Below, piece by piece: positions 22,301-33,871 of a stretch of DNA of 64,000 nt. The stretch spans positions 1,054,001 through 1,118,000 of the forward strand of contig JAGVVL010000009.1 of the NCBI GenBank assembly GCA_018287875.1. The letters run 5' to 3'. The translations under genes and the position numbers were made by a program. How positions within the stretch are numbered: the first letter of the stretch is position 1; each line of letters starts with the position of its first letter. This DNA is from Nigrospora sphaerica (taxonomy: Eukaryota > Ascomycota > Sordariomycetes > Amphisphaeriales > Apiosporaceae). The notes under the pieces were generated by a model, which saw only the letters and a list, made by a program, of their open reading frames with translations, ran no database searches and was not told the origin of the DNA.

Positions 22301-23779
22301 GAGGGGCTTGTGAAATCCAATCCGCCCACCAGTTTCGCACGCCGAGTCGAGAAGACTCGGCATCCCATCCCCCTCGACCGGACGCCCATTTAAGACCCTC
22401 CTTTCCTTTTCGTCCCTCTTAGCTCGTTTTCTCTTCATTCCTCTTCTACGAGAAAGGGTGCCCACGTCGCCCAATGGAGGGGGACGCCTATGGTGCAAGC
22501 CCTGGCGACAAATCGCCCTCGGGCGCCCGGGGGCAATCTGGGTACATAGCAGCATATAAGTAGCCAGGAAGGGAGGGGAGGGGCTTCCATTGACTGTCCC
22601 GCCGCCTGAATAGTCCTTTTGGCTTTTGCGCCGGCTTGCCACGGGAAAGCAATGTCGACGTGGCCTCCGGGGGCGGGGTATATCCCTTTCTTCCCATACA
22701 CCCAGCAAGGCACGATAGGCCAAGACAGAAAAAGACTCCTGGACCAGCCAGCGAGTGTCCGGGTGGCTGGGAAAGGAAAACCTCGTTGACATACATCCCT
22801 CTCGCATGCCCCCGTCGCGAATCACCTGCGTCGGCAAGCTGAACGCGCCATTGGTCGCGCCGCCGGCCATGTTTCCCGCTGCGCGTAGCCGTCCGGTCTC
22901 TAGCGGACGCCGCGGGAAAGCCAGGGTCCCCTCGTCCCCCTTCCCCTCCTTCCCAGCTTTGGCTGGCGGGAAACACGGTCACAGAAACCTAGGTATTCCA
23001 TCCTCTCTCTACATCCAATACTGCATGTTTCTGTGGCACGCAAGCCGCGGGAAGGGTCGCTACGGCTGTGCGCCCTGAGCACCATGCCCCTGGCCGTCGT
23101 CGGCGCTGGGGGGTCTGCGCTGGATCACTCGCCCCGGAGGGGGAAAAGGAGAAACAAAGAAGAAGAAAAAGAAAACGCTGGGCGGGAAGCGAAGGATGGG
23201 CGCCTCATAAGGAGCAGGGCAGAAGCCCGGCCGACGCGGGCGGGGAGCCTGGACCGCACTGATAGCTGATGACGAGTCATCATCCATCCCATCGCCCCAA
23301 CGACTACCCACCCTCAAGCGCCGGGCCCCTCTCGCCCCTCCCCCAGGGTCCTTGGCCCGCGTTGAAAGCTGGGCGTTCAGCGTGGCAGCAAGTGGCGGCA
23401 CGGTAGCCATAGCCTCCCAGCCCCCGAGGCCGAAGGCGACAGACGGGAAGCGCGAGCTGTAGTTTTGGCGGGCGAGGCCGTGGAGATCTCGGCTCGTTAT
23501 CCTTTCCCGCCATCGTGACCGAACTAGCGCGGCATTGGCACCCCGCGCAACCGAAGCATCCGAAGGCCGGCCGCCCTTTATTATACAGAGGCCATGGCTG
23601 GTCCCATTCCCCTCCCCCCATTATTAGCGACGAACTGGCCCGTTACACCGAGTGGCCGCGGAGCAGCAGTAGCGACACCACCGCCCCCAGGCCCAAGAGC
23701 ACGAGGTCGAGCCGACGCTTCGCTCCCCGCTCATCCTCTTGTTGCGCAGCTCCGCGCAGCACCTGCGGCCTTCTTCAGC
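19357..23779. other. Large divergent intergenic region, P450 to methyltransferase
   Basis: 4.4 kb between divergently transcribed genes. Contents seen: C+T-rich minus-strand leader before the P450, repeated GGTA/TACC words around 20320-20380, a 13-A run near 22039, purine-rich stretches around 23150, and a TATA-like TTTATTATACA at 23577-23587. Many short frames exist on both strands but none has recognisable protein features. A long non-coding transcript cannot be excluded. Confidence 0.5.
23577..23587 (+). promoter_or_regulatory. TATA-like element of the methyltransferase gene
   Basis: TTTATTATACA about 190 nt before the chosen ATG (23780). An in-frame ATG at 23594 lies only a few bases downstream of this element, so it would probably fall outside the transcript. 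This supports the 23780 start. Confidence 0.45.
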
Positions 23780-25603
23780 ATGGCCAACGAAAAAGGTAAG
23801 TAAGCAGCCCGCAAAGAGCCCGCCATAGTATGCACCACCTTGTTTGGGCTTTCGCTCCGCCCTATCTCTCCCGTCTTCGGTGGAGCGTGCAGGCATGCAT
23901 CACATCATTCCCGCTGCGTCTTATGACTAGGCGCTACACGGGCACAAGTGCATCAGACACAACCCCCCTTTCCCCTCTCCCGCCGTCAGGCACTGTCGCT
24001 GTACGGCACGTCGTGCGTCGGAACCGCCCCCCCCTTACCTTACCTTGACAGCCTTCCATTCACATCCCTGCCCCGTCAAGGCTGCAGACATATGCGAGGC
24101 CCTCAGGCCTACCCTGAAATCATATTGACCCCGGACGCGGCCCTCTAGATCTGGACCCGGATCGCGCCTCGGTTGCATCGCTGCCAACCACCATCACCGA
24201 GCCTGAAGGAACCGTCTCCTCTACCCTTGAGCCCGCCTCGTCTGTAGACAGCGAGGAAGACGAGTTCGAGCCCAGCGACTTTGCCCCCAGCGATTATGAC
24301 GAAGAATCCGTCGCCGACTCCGAGTCCATCGCCTCAAGCGTCTATGGCCACAGTTACCGGAACGGCCGCCGGTATCATAAGGCACGTCATCTGGTCCTGG
24401 CACAGGGGTGGAGATCCTGGTGGACAGGGCGTTTTGGCTGACGTGCATGGGAACAGTATCGCCATGGGCGGTATCCGATACCCAACGATGAGACGGAGCA
24501 GAGCAGGGAGGACATGCTGCACGCCATGATGCTGGAGGTTACCAATGGCAAGCTGTTCTTCGCGCCCATCACCGAGCACCCGCAGAAGATCCTAGACTTG
24601 GGCACCGGTACCGGTATCTGGGCCATCGAAGGTAGGTGACGTGCGGGCCTTACCAAAACGGGGGCCTCCCCGCCAACCCATCGTCTGCCAACTGAAGGTC
24701 GGGCGCGCCCGCTGATACATCGTGTCGGGCCATGCAGTCGGCGATTTGTATCCCAGTGCCGAGGTCACCGGCCTGGATCTGAGCCCAATACAGCCGGTAT
24801 GGGTGCCCCCAAACGTCAAGTTTCTGGTGGACGACGTAGAGGATACCTGGTTGAACGGCGACAACTTCGACCTGGTGCACATGCGCAACATGGTGCCAAT
24901 CCTCAAGTCACCTGTTGACCTCCTCAAGGACGTCTATGCGTATGTTTTTGGACCGTCTCCTTCGTCGAGGGCTTCCGGGTCGATGATGATGCTGATCCCC
25001 CTCTCGTCAGAAATCTGAAGCCGGGCGGTTGGGTTGAGCTGCAAGACGTAGACGGCGCCGTCCATTGCGATGACGGCACGTTACCAACGGACTGGCCGCT
25101 GGTCCGGTTCTGCGACATCATGGTCGAGGCGTTTGCGAAGCTGGGTACCTCGTCGCATGCAGCCATGTTTGGGGATAAGTACCTGCAGGAGGCGGGCTTC
25201 ACTAACATTCAACACCGGACGGCAAAGCTGCCCTACGGCACGTGGCCAAAGGATAAGTACGCCCCCCCCCCGCGCACCCGCGTCCGCCCGTCCGGAAAAC
25301 CGCTAATCATGACGCGAGCAGGACCATGAGGCTCGTCGGGTTGTATTATCGTACAGCGGCCGAGGAGTTCTTCCCTGCCATGGGCGCCATTCAGATGCCG
25401 ATGCTCGGATGGACCAAGGTAAACAAACTTGCCCCCCACCCCCATCTGTCAGCAGTATGTTTCGGAGAGGAGCTTACCAGCCCCAATAGGATGAGATGGA
25501 GGTTTTCTTTGCCCAGTGTCGAAGCTGCATGCGCGACGAGAGCGTGCATGCGTACGGTCTGATGCATTTTTGGAGCGCGCAGAAACCGGAAACGGCGAGT
25601 TGA
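23780..25603 (+). CDS. LaeA-like SAM-dependent methyltransferase
   Basis: Seven exons: 23780-23795, 24149-24381, 24457-24631, 24738-24939, 25011-25256, 25322-25418 and 25490-25603; 360 aa, all phases consistent. The N-terminus is acidic and Ser-rich (SVDSEEDEFEPSDFAPSDYD). The LaeA-type signature GRRYHKYRHGRYPIPNDE follows, then motif I ILDLGTGTGIWAIE (residues 128-141), GLDLSPIQP, FLVDDVEDTW and NLKPGGWVELQD. This is the class I methyltransferase fold (Methyltransf_23 type) of the large LaeA-like family, several members of which regulate or serve secondary metabolism. Intron 2 (24382-24456) begins GC rather than GT, after AAG. The first exon codes only five residues and precedes a 353-nt intron, so the N-terminus is the least certain part. 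Substrate unknown. Confidence 0.86.
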
Positions 25604-27705
25604 AAAAGTTTCACCGTGACCAGGGCTACCAAGCAACTTGAGAAAGCCGTCCGTGGTTGCCACGGTAGATGAGGGCTTTCCAGCTGCGGGATGCCTAGGA
25701 GTTATGGAGACAAAAATTCGACGAGCAATCGTATGTCGCGTTTGTAGTGGGCGGCGGGCGGGGGCGGGAGAACGGGGTCTAGGTTGTTTATATACTCACA
25801 GCGCAGCGTCGCTGGTTAACATTCCGAAAAGGGGGGTCCTCATCGGCGACGGCGATTTGGTTCCATCACCAACCGCCCCATGGCCAACGACGAACCATAG
25901 GTAGAAGAAGGCAGGAACGTGGGGGCCCGGCCACCTGCGACACTGGATTAGAGGTGTTTTGGCTACCCTAGACTCCGAAGAGAAATGGTGGAGTATCCCG
26001 ACGTTCCAAACAAGCCAACAGATTTCCTCGTTTCACAAGTGGCCAGTTTCAAGCAGGGCGGACAGAAGCGTGGCGGTCGCCTGTTTGGGCCTCGAGGTTT
26101 GCCGTCATCGGCCTTCATTCTCTGCTTATCAATGCGGAACGAACACGCCGACAGGGCGGGACAGGGTTTGTAGCCGCTGTGACGAACCAGAGAGCGTCCG
26201 GTCTGACAGCACACAGATGGTTCTAGTACCCAGTGCAACCCCTAGTTCCAAGCCCGTTGAGACTCTGCTGCCGCTAGCTCGCCGTTCCCGACCTGCTAAC
26301 CTGCGGTCTGCCCTTCGCCCGCCGCAGCGCAATTCGGATGAGAATAAGGCCCAAGGCTAGGCTGGATTGTCCCAGGGCTCGCTGCCAAGGAGATTGTCAG
26401 ACGACGGGCAGACCGCCCAGTGCGTTTCTTTGGTAGTATCCGCCTCGGTCAAGTTCGGGCATGGCCCATGTCGAGGTCGCGATGAGGATGGGGGCCTGAC
26501 CAGTTTGAAGGGGCACCGGGGGGGGGGTTAAAGGTATCGAGGTGCGGAAGAGCAAGGTAGGACGGGGACTGGGGCTGGACCGTTACTCGAGAATGAGCCT
26601 GCATACGAGGGTGGAGACCCGGGACAGCCGTTGAGCTTCTATGGCTCAGCGGCGGCAACACCAACGGCACCAACAAGTCGGAGCGAGGAAGGTGAGGGCG
26701 CGTGTGAGCGCGGGCTATCGGGCATGAAAGGGCGAGAGATGATGACAGAGCGCGAGCGAGCCCCAGGGGAGAGGCCAAGAGGAGGCTCTGAGGTCCCCAG
26801 AAGGGGAAACGGGACGCATTGCAGGGGCCCCCGGTTCGCAATGTCACAGAGTCCACTATTCAAGAAACGTCTTGGCGGCAACAGATCCGCATCAAGGGGG
26901 ATGCATGGGGGACGACAAATGATGACCACATGCCCTTGAATGAATGATCGTCGCTGATTCTCGATGCGAAGGGGTGATTTGCCTTGCCCTGCACGCGACA
27001 AACCTCGGTAGGGCGGGCGGTTGAACGGCGGGCGGGTTGGACGACGAGGATCAGCTTTGCTGCTAGAGCATCCATCCATCCACAGCGTCTGATCCTCCTG
27101 GACTTTTCGTTTCCCAGGACGCCGAAAGCCGAATGCAGCTGGATCCCCTGGTGACAGGACTCCTCCGCACTAGGACGAGGGGGGCGAGCCGTTTCTGGTT
27201 GCTGGTTATCGTGGGTTCCTGCGACAGGAGAAGCGCGGCGCGGTAATTCCGGGTTACCAGATCAGGCGGGTAGAGGGAGAGGGAGAGAGAAAGAGGCAGG
27301 GGTCCCTTTGGTTGTCCCTGAGCTTTTGGTTGTGGCAGCATTCAAACCCCATGGTTGATTAATACACACGGGTTTGGATCGGCTGTACCCGCGCTCCCAA
27401 GACGCCATTCGTAGATCCGGCCGTGGCGCGCGCGCACATCCACGGCTCGACTTGACATTTTTCGACTTGCCGACGTCTTCTGCCGCCGGCATGATTGGCT
27501 TGATGAAATGCAGACCGACGAGAATTGGAACTCACGATGATGCATTCGAGGGCGCACACGAACTGCCAGGCGCAAGGCTGGCCCCCCGGATTATCGATGA
27601 GATGCAATTGATCTGGGTTTTCCGTCCCGTCCGCAACGGGAAGCCAGCGGGAACAGGCTCACTAGCTCTTTTTCCATTCCATCCGTCCCATGCCTTCCCT
27701 TTCTG

Positions 27706-27725
27706 TCCCATCCCATCCCATCCCA
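27706..27725. repeat. TCCCA pentanucleotide microsatellite
   Basis: Four perfect TCCCA units in intergenic DNA, with related units just upstream. Confidence 0.75.
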
Positions 27726-28758
27726 TCTTTTGCCCCGTCGTTGCCGCTCGACCGGCCGGCACTGGGAACCTTAGCCTGAGCGTAGGGCCTGACAATTACC
27801 GGGCAGGGCAGGACAGGCCCTCCATCGCTATCCGCCTCTGTCCCTTCGTCATTCGGCGCTGGCCTCGTCGTGTCACGTCCAGCTCCGACGCAAGATCGGA
27901 CGGCGACGCGGGCATCGCGCATCGTATGTTGTTGGCCCTCGTCTCGTCTCGTCTTGGCCTTGCCGCGCTCGCTGGTCGCCGTCTCGCATCGCAACGCGGC
28001 CACTTCGGGTCCACCTGCCCTGGCTTGGCGGTGCTTCATGTCTGCCCGCCGGCCAGGGGGTCGAACCGGAATGGGGACCAATTTCGATGAGAACCCCCCA
28101 CTTGGGACGACAGGCGCCGGTGTGCCTGTTTCGGTACGGACCACGCACAGGGTCGAGGCAAGGGCCCAGCGGCGGGAACAGAGCCTCTTTTGTGTGCTCG
28201 AGGGAACGGGGCCCAAAGCCTGGTAATATCGGCATCACTTGCCGCGGCGTCCCCATGGCGCGCCCCTCCCCAAGAAACCTCACAACGGCGCCTGCTCGGA
28301 AACCGTTGCGACCTCCCCCCGTCTCATTGGCCGGCGTCTGGTTTATGCTTGGTTTTTAACATATCCTCCGCCGAGGGCTCCATCGGCGTGTCCACACCCC
28401 TGCGACGGGAACTGTTGGAGATGGCCTCAACGAGATGGGTGGGTAGCTCTCGCGCCCAGCTCCGGTTTCCCACTGGGGGAAATTCCAGAGACCGCCAAGC
28501 CGCCCAGCCAGGACAGCACGCTGCCAGGCACCCACACCGAGCGCGCACAGGGGACGAGGTCCCGGCCGGTAAGGTGGGTACGGGCTCCATGGATCCCGGA
28601 TGCGATGCCACGCTGCAGTAAGCAGCAGGCCGGGCCAACACAGACACAGACCGGCCTCAGGCGCAGGCGCCGGACGCAGCCAGGCAGGCGGCGGGCAGAG
28701 AGGCCGACACGAGAAGCCGTCCCCACCCGCGTTGAAACCCCAGGTGAGCCTCAAGCGG

Positions 28759-28765
28759 TATATAT
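28759..28765 (+). promoter_or_regulatory. TATA box of the Egh16-like gene
   Basis: TATATAT about 220 nt upstream of the ATG at 28983, followed by a long pyrimidine-rich tract with no upstream ATG in its last 180 nt. This layout suits strong, regulated expression. Confidence 0.55.
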
Positions 28766-28982
28766 CTGACGATGCCAGCCTCTGATCGTTTGTTCCCCTT
28801 CCATCTTCTTCCCCACGCCGTTTCTCTTCCCTCTAGCAGATTTTATTCTCTTGCTTGCGATCCTGTGGATTTGCAATAACTTTTATTCCCTCTTTTAGCT
28901 CAAGTCCCTCTTTGCACATCTTTACCCCGTTTATTTCTTTTTTCGGTGCCGGACACTCCCTCTCCGCAAAATAACCATCAAA

Positions 28983-30222
28983 ATGCCTTCTTTCAAGTCT
29001 ATGCTCTCCTACGCCGCCTGCGTGGCCCTGGCCCAGGCTCACTCGCAGCTCCTCAACATCCAGGGTGAGGCCGGCACGCCTGCCTCGGTTGCCTTCAAGG
29101 GTATGTCTCGCCCGTCCACCCGGCTGCTCGTCTCCCCACCACTAACACGTCCGGTCCGCAGTCGACCCCAGCCTGGCCCGCAACTGCACCACCATCAACC
29201 CGTGCCAGCAGGATGCCACCATCATCCGCGATGCCGAGATCAAGGCCAACATTGTGAACGAGTGCGGCCGCACCGAGCTCGAGGGCAACATCGACATTGG
29301 CGAGAACACCGAGAACGCCCTCGCCGCCAAGGCCGTGACCGGTGTCAAGCCCGGCACCGAGCTGACGGTCACGGTGCACCAGGTCAACGCCGACGGCGCC
29401 GGCCCCTACGTGTGCGACCTGGTCGAGCAGGGCAACACGGGCATCATCACGCAGAACCTGACGGTCAAGAACAACGTGCCCGGCGCCAACGGCTTCTCGC
29501 AGGAGAAGTTCAAGGACTTCAACATGACGGTCGTCATGCCCGAGAAGTTCGACTGCACCGGCGCCTCGACCGGCAACGTGTGCACCGTCCGCTGCCGTAA
29601 CAACGCCCAGGCCGGTCCCTTTGGCGGCTGCTTCCCCGTCCAGCAGGTGGGCAAGAAGGCCACGAACTTCAGCCCCCAGTCCATCCCCACCGCCTCCACG
29701 CTTGAAGCCGTCCAGGCCCAGGTCGCTCAGGACCAGAAGGACCTGAAGGTTGCCGAGCAAGCCATCGCCAACGCCGGTACCGAGGAGGCCAAGGCCAACG
29801 CCGCTGCTGTTGCCTCGCGCGTGAAGGTTGTTGCTGCCGACTTCCCCACGCAGACCCCCGAGGTACGTGCTCTCCCCAGTGGTTTCCTCGTCGCCGACTG
29901 GTTTTCCTAACTGTGATACTTGCAGGTTACCCTTGGTGGCAACGGCAACGCCGGCAACAACAACGGCAACAACAACGGCAACAAGGGTGGCAACGCCGGT
30001 AACAACAACGGCAACAACAACAACAACGGCAACAAGGGCGGCAACAACAACGGCCAGAAGGCTGGCAACGGTGGCAACAACGGCAACAACGGCAACAACG
30101 GCCAGAAGGGTGGCAACGCCAACAACGCCCAGAAGGGCGGCAACGCCGCCGGCGCCGGAGCCGGCGCCCGCCAGAACAAGAAGGCCAAGCGTGATCAGCT
30201 CCGCGCGCTCCGCTCCGAGTAA
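28983..30222 (+). CDS. Egh16-like secreted protein (Gas1/Mas family) with Asn/Gly tail
   Basis: Exons 28983-29100, 29162-29862 and 29926-30222, 371 aa; introns of 61 and 63 nt with CTAAC branch sites. A signal peptide ends AQA at residue 19, so the mature chain should begin with His20 (HSQLLNIQGEAG). The domain has the Egh16-like pattern: ARNCTTINPCQQDATIIRDAEI, NECGRTELEGNIDIGE, VHQVNADGAGPY, then paired cysteines (CTGASTGNVCTVRCRN, FGGCFPVQQ). Members (gEgh16, Magnaporthe Gas1 and Mas proteins) are linked to appressoria and infection in plant pathogens and also occur in insect pathogens and saprotrophs. After residue 230 comes a helix, and exon 3 alone codes an Asn/Gly/Lys-rich tail (274-371) ending in basic residues. 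The biochemical activity of the family is not settled. Confidence 0.88.
29929..30160 (+). repeat. In-frame AAC/GGC triplet array
   Basis: Imperfect AAC, GGC and AAG triplets code the Asn/Gly/Lys tail of the Egh16-like protein. The array starts just inside exon 3, so it is bounded by the intron. Confidence 0.8.
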
Positions 30223-33200
30223 GGAGGAGAGAGACGACTTGTTCCTTTTCTCTTCTACGCGAGGGTCACTTTTTCGACCATGAGAAACGTGTGTGAAGGA
30301 GAAACGCCGCTGCTACTATTATTACGACAAAGGCTACTACCGTTATATAGAGCTTTTTGACCGGAGTTTCCGTGTGTTTATTACCTACGTCCCGCCCTCT
30401 CCGTCTTTTGTTCCCCGCGCCGCCACCGTGTTTTATTGGCTATTGTGTACGGATATACCCACCGGCGCCCGAGGGACAGGGGAAGGACAGGCGGTAGGCA
30501 AGAAGCACCGGGCAGGGCAGGCAGGCATTCATTGGCAGGCAACAGGAGATGGGGGAAAGAAATTCGATAGGGGAAGAGAAGACCGAATTCATAGAGGGCA
30601 TACGGCGCATACTTTTTTGTTACATTTTTTCTTCTTCCCGGCCCGTCTGGTTGGCCGTGCCAGACGGGTGTTTTCTACCCGCGGCTTGTATAGAAACGGC
30701 GACGTGTATATCCTGATTGTGTCGGTCCCGGAGTGCCGTTTTCTTTCCAAGTTTTGAACGTCCCGCCCAACGGACGTGTGTCTCCCGCCGTCTCCATGAC
30801 CGTGGCGGGCGGGCTAGCTTCCTCCCAGTCGGGCAAGCACTTTCTGTTTCTATTCCCGACGCGCTCGTCAATCATTATGCCTCCCATTGATTCCCACATC
30901 CTTTCGTCCGACGCCCAGCCAAAGCCCTCCGGGGCTCCCGCCGACGTCATCAGGCGGTGCATGCACGTTCCCTTCCCCCACTGCTCTGTAACACGAGTTG
31001 GTTCGATGTCGAAGGACTCTGGAGGATAAAAGGAAAAAAGCCGGCTTCCTCTGTCGTCACCCTGGTTTCCGCCCGTCGTCCTGGTAGGCTTGCTCCATGC
31101 GTGTATTCTTCGCTGATTACATCGTACGACGGGGACTGGCGATTGGGGGGAGGTGGGGAGGGGTGTCAGGGGATTGACCCCGGTCGGTTTCTTTTTTGGA
31201 GAACCTGTGCCACCCCCCGGTAAGAGGTTGCAATGAGGAAGGAGACCCGCCGAACTGGGCAGGTCTGCACAATCATCACGCATGTCCGCGCCGCTTTGGG
31301 GTCGGGAGATCCTGCCGCGCAGACGAGACGCAGATCGGGCTATCTATTCCCGTACTTTTCGTCACCGGGGGCGCGTAAAAAGGAACGGACGGACGAACCC
31401 CAAACACCACCCGGGCAAGGCCAGCCGTAAGAGACTGGCTCGTAAAGCGCGGCCCAAAACGTAGGTACGGCCTCGCGGGTGTGCGCCCCTATCCCGTTCC
31501 CACCAGGCCGGCGCGAAGGAGCTTTACGAAAACGACAGAGGGCCACCGGTTCGTGCCAACCGAGCGGGCCCTCGCCTTCTTTCGCGCCCGGGGACAGGCC
31601 CGGCGGCAAAAGCATCCCGCGTGAAACGAAAGAAAAGGGGGGCGAACCCCCTGGTCGCCTGCGACCCTGGTGAAACGTGCGATGTCGTGCTCAAGCCCAC
31701 GCGCCCCGGGGATTCTCGAATGACCGCCGCGTTGGTGGTGCGCATGACGATGTGCGGACGAACACTTTTTGAGCGCTCGCTCAAGCGCCTCTTATGCAGG
31801 CGATCGCGCGCTTTTTATACGTATGCGCGCCCCGGGTCCTGGCCCCGCTACGTCTCCGAACCTCCCGCACGGCAGGCACAACACCTCTGGTTCTCCCGTC
31901 CAGGTAGAAACGGTCCGGATCGGCACCAGAACCCGACGCCGGCCCTGCGGCTCCCGTATGCACCCCGCCCGTGCCGGCGCTTGGCGTCCGCGGTAGAAGA
32001 GGCGGCGGCGGCGGCGGCGGGCCGGTCGGCGCGTGAGTTATGTTGAGGTTTCGGTGGATGGAAAAGAGGAGGGGTAGGGGTGAGTTGTCCGAGGCTCGGG
32101 CGCGAACAGTAGAGAAGAGAACACGGCGGCGATCCGCTTAGGGGGCTGGCAGGTTGCTTGATGGGTTCCCGGTGTCGTGAGAGGGGTCGGGGCCCTGCGT
32201 AGGGGATCTTGTGCAAAATAACAAAGGAAGGAGAGCGGACCGTTATCGACGGCAGGCTTCTGTGCCTATCTTTATTTCCAAATCCTAGTAGTTTCGAATA
32301 CGTTCTCCTATGTTGCCACGATACTCGCAGGCAAGTCCTGGTGATGTCCTCGGGTTCAAATTCTACTCCAAGGGTAATCCAAACACAGGGAGACAGGCAC
32401 GGCTGCGGCCATTTACGCTGCACGTACAGGCCGATAACACGGGACTACCTTGCTGAAGCGAGCGATTCGGCATCCTTTACTGATCATTTGCAGCCATAAC
32501 CAATCGCATCTGATCAGAAGAGGCAATGGACCCTGCTTCTCGACGGACAATCAATCTGTCGGGCCGGGTTAATGGACATTGGAACACTGGCAACGTGGGA
32601 CTGCCATCGAACCCACGGTTATTTGCTCGCAGATGACATCCCGTGTTCCCTTCAAGCGGCTGGGGCATATAACTGTCATGTATAGTACTCAATAGTCCGT
32701 GGAAACATATAGGTCAGGCGTAAACAGACCCTAGTATCGGTTTGCCTTCTTTCATTTTACAGAGTTCGTAGCAACCATCTCGTTGCTACAAGGTCGGGCA
32801 TCTAATCGAGGCCACCATGGGGCTTAACATATAAACAAACCTAGCAGTGATGTATCGTTCGTTGGCTCTGTCTTTATCCGAGCAAGCCTAGCGGCCTTTG
32901 CAATTGGGGGAGGAACCTGGGCAGACAGCACCATAATCTCGGCGCAAACTTGGACAGCTAGGTCTCCCTGGTTGCTCAAGCCTGAAGTCAAGCAGAAGTT
33001 CAATGGGAGAGCCGCTACCGTCGACGGTTCCGTATGTTTCCAACGGCACTGCTGCTTTCATGTCGGCCAACCGAAGCCTCACCTGCATGAGTACTGGAAG
33101 CAGACACATTGGCCCGGCAGCAACATACCGTGATGTCGGAACCCAAGTTGTCCCCCCTTCCTTTCCCCTTCTGTCAGTATAACGATCACAACCCATCTCT

Positions 33201-33592
33201 ACATACGTATCTCGATGACTTCACCCAGTCCAAGGTCATTGTCCGCTGGGGGAAAACCCCGATAATGTATCGACTGCGACCCGGCAAGAGAATGCCACGC
33301 CAAAGTGACGGGGAAACAAAGAGAACACTTGAGCGCAGGCCTTTTTAGAACACGACGATGGGGTTCTCACCCCCCCCCCCCTAGGTTTTCCTCCCGTAAA
33401 GCAACGACACCCTTTGTTATTATTTTCTTGGTTCAAGTACCGCATGAGCATAAGCAGGAAAACGCGCGCGCGCGTGCTGCCTTCCGCCGAGATTCCCTCC
33501 AAGCCCTTCCTTTATGTGCGGCTAGGGGCACCGGTCCCGGCGCCAAACAGAAAACCCCACCGTTCTCGCGCCCCCCCCCGTGGCCGAACACC
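30223..33592. other. Intergenic after the Egh16-like gene
   Basis: About 3.4 kb. The first few hundred bases are presumably the Egh16-like 3' region. From about 32200 to 33300 base composition turns AT-richer. A minus-strand frame at 32888-33196 has splice-like signals but no family resemblance. No gene is supported. Confidence 0.5.
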
Positions 33593-33871
33593 ATGGACGG
33601 CGACCTACGATATGCGTGGCTCGTTTCCCTGTTCGTTGCCGTCGTCGGGCTTGCGGGCGTCGCGTGGCACCGGCGCAGGCGGGATGCCGGCCAAAGCCGA
33701 GGGAGCCAGAAGACGAATGGGCAAAAGACGACGAAAGGCAACAAAAGGCCCCGACGCCAGCCCGGCAGACACTCTATCCGCGGGAGACGACATCGACTTC
33801 CTCATACGCCCATTTCGCATCCCCCCTCCCGCCCTCCCAAGCGTGCGCCCAATTCGGCAGTTTCCCCGTAA
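33593..33871 (+). CDS. Possible small single-span membrane protein
   Basis: A 92-codon frame starting in an excellent context (ACACCATGG). Residues about 7-26 (YAWLVSLFVAVVGLAGVAW) form a good transmembrane helix, followed at once by HRRRR, which would place the C-terminus in the cytosol by the positive-inside rule. The first ~40 codons have GC-rich third positions as in neighbouring genes; the Arg/Lys/Pro-rich remainder looks less protein-like. There is no recognised family. It may be real, a first exon, or chance. Confidence 0.3.
   Translation: MDGDLRYAWLVSLFVAVVGLAGVAWHRRRRDAGQSRGSQKTNGQKTTKGNKRPRRQPGRHSIRGRRHRLPHTPISHPPSRPPKRAPNSAVSP

Larger units (their letters stand above)
25604..28982. 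other. Intergenic, methyltransferase to Egh16-like gene
   Basis: 3.4 kb with no supported gene. Includes a poly-G run near 26520, four TCCCA pentamers at 27706-27725, and a TATATAT at 28759-28765. From about 28790 the strand becomes strongly C+T-rich up to the Egh16-like start codon, typical of a highly expressed fungal leader. Confidence 0.55.

Noticed and set aside
23594..23795. Upstream in-frame start for the methyltransferase (62 extra residues)
   Set aside because: It lies immediately beside the TATA-like element, the extension is Pro/Ala/Arg low-complexity, and LaeA-like proteins do not carry such a leader.
28040..28085. Minus-strand GGTTCGACCCC, tRNA B-box-like
   Set aside because: Flanking bases do not form a T stem or acceptor stem.
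32888..33196. Minus-strand frame with GTATGT/CAG splice-like sites
   Set aside because: No family resemblance, no signal peptide, AT-rich surroundings; too weak to call a gene.
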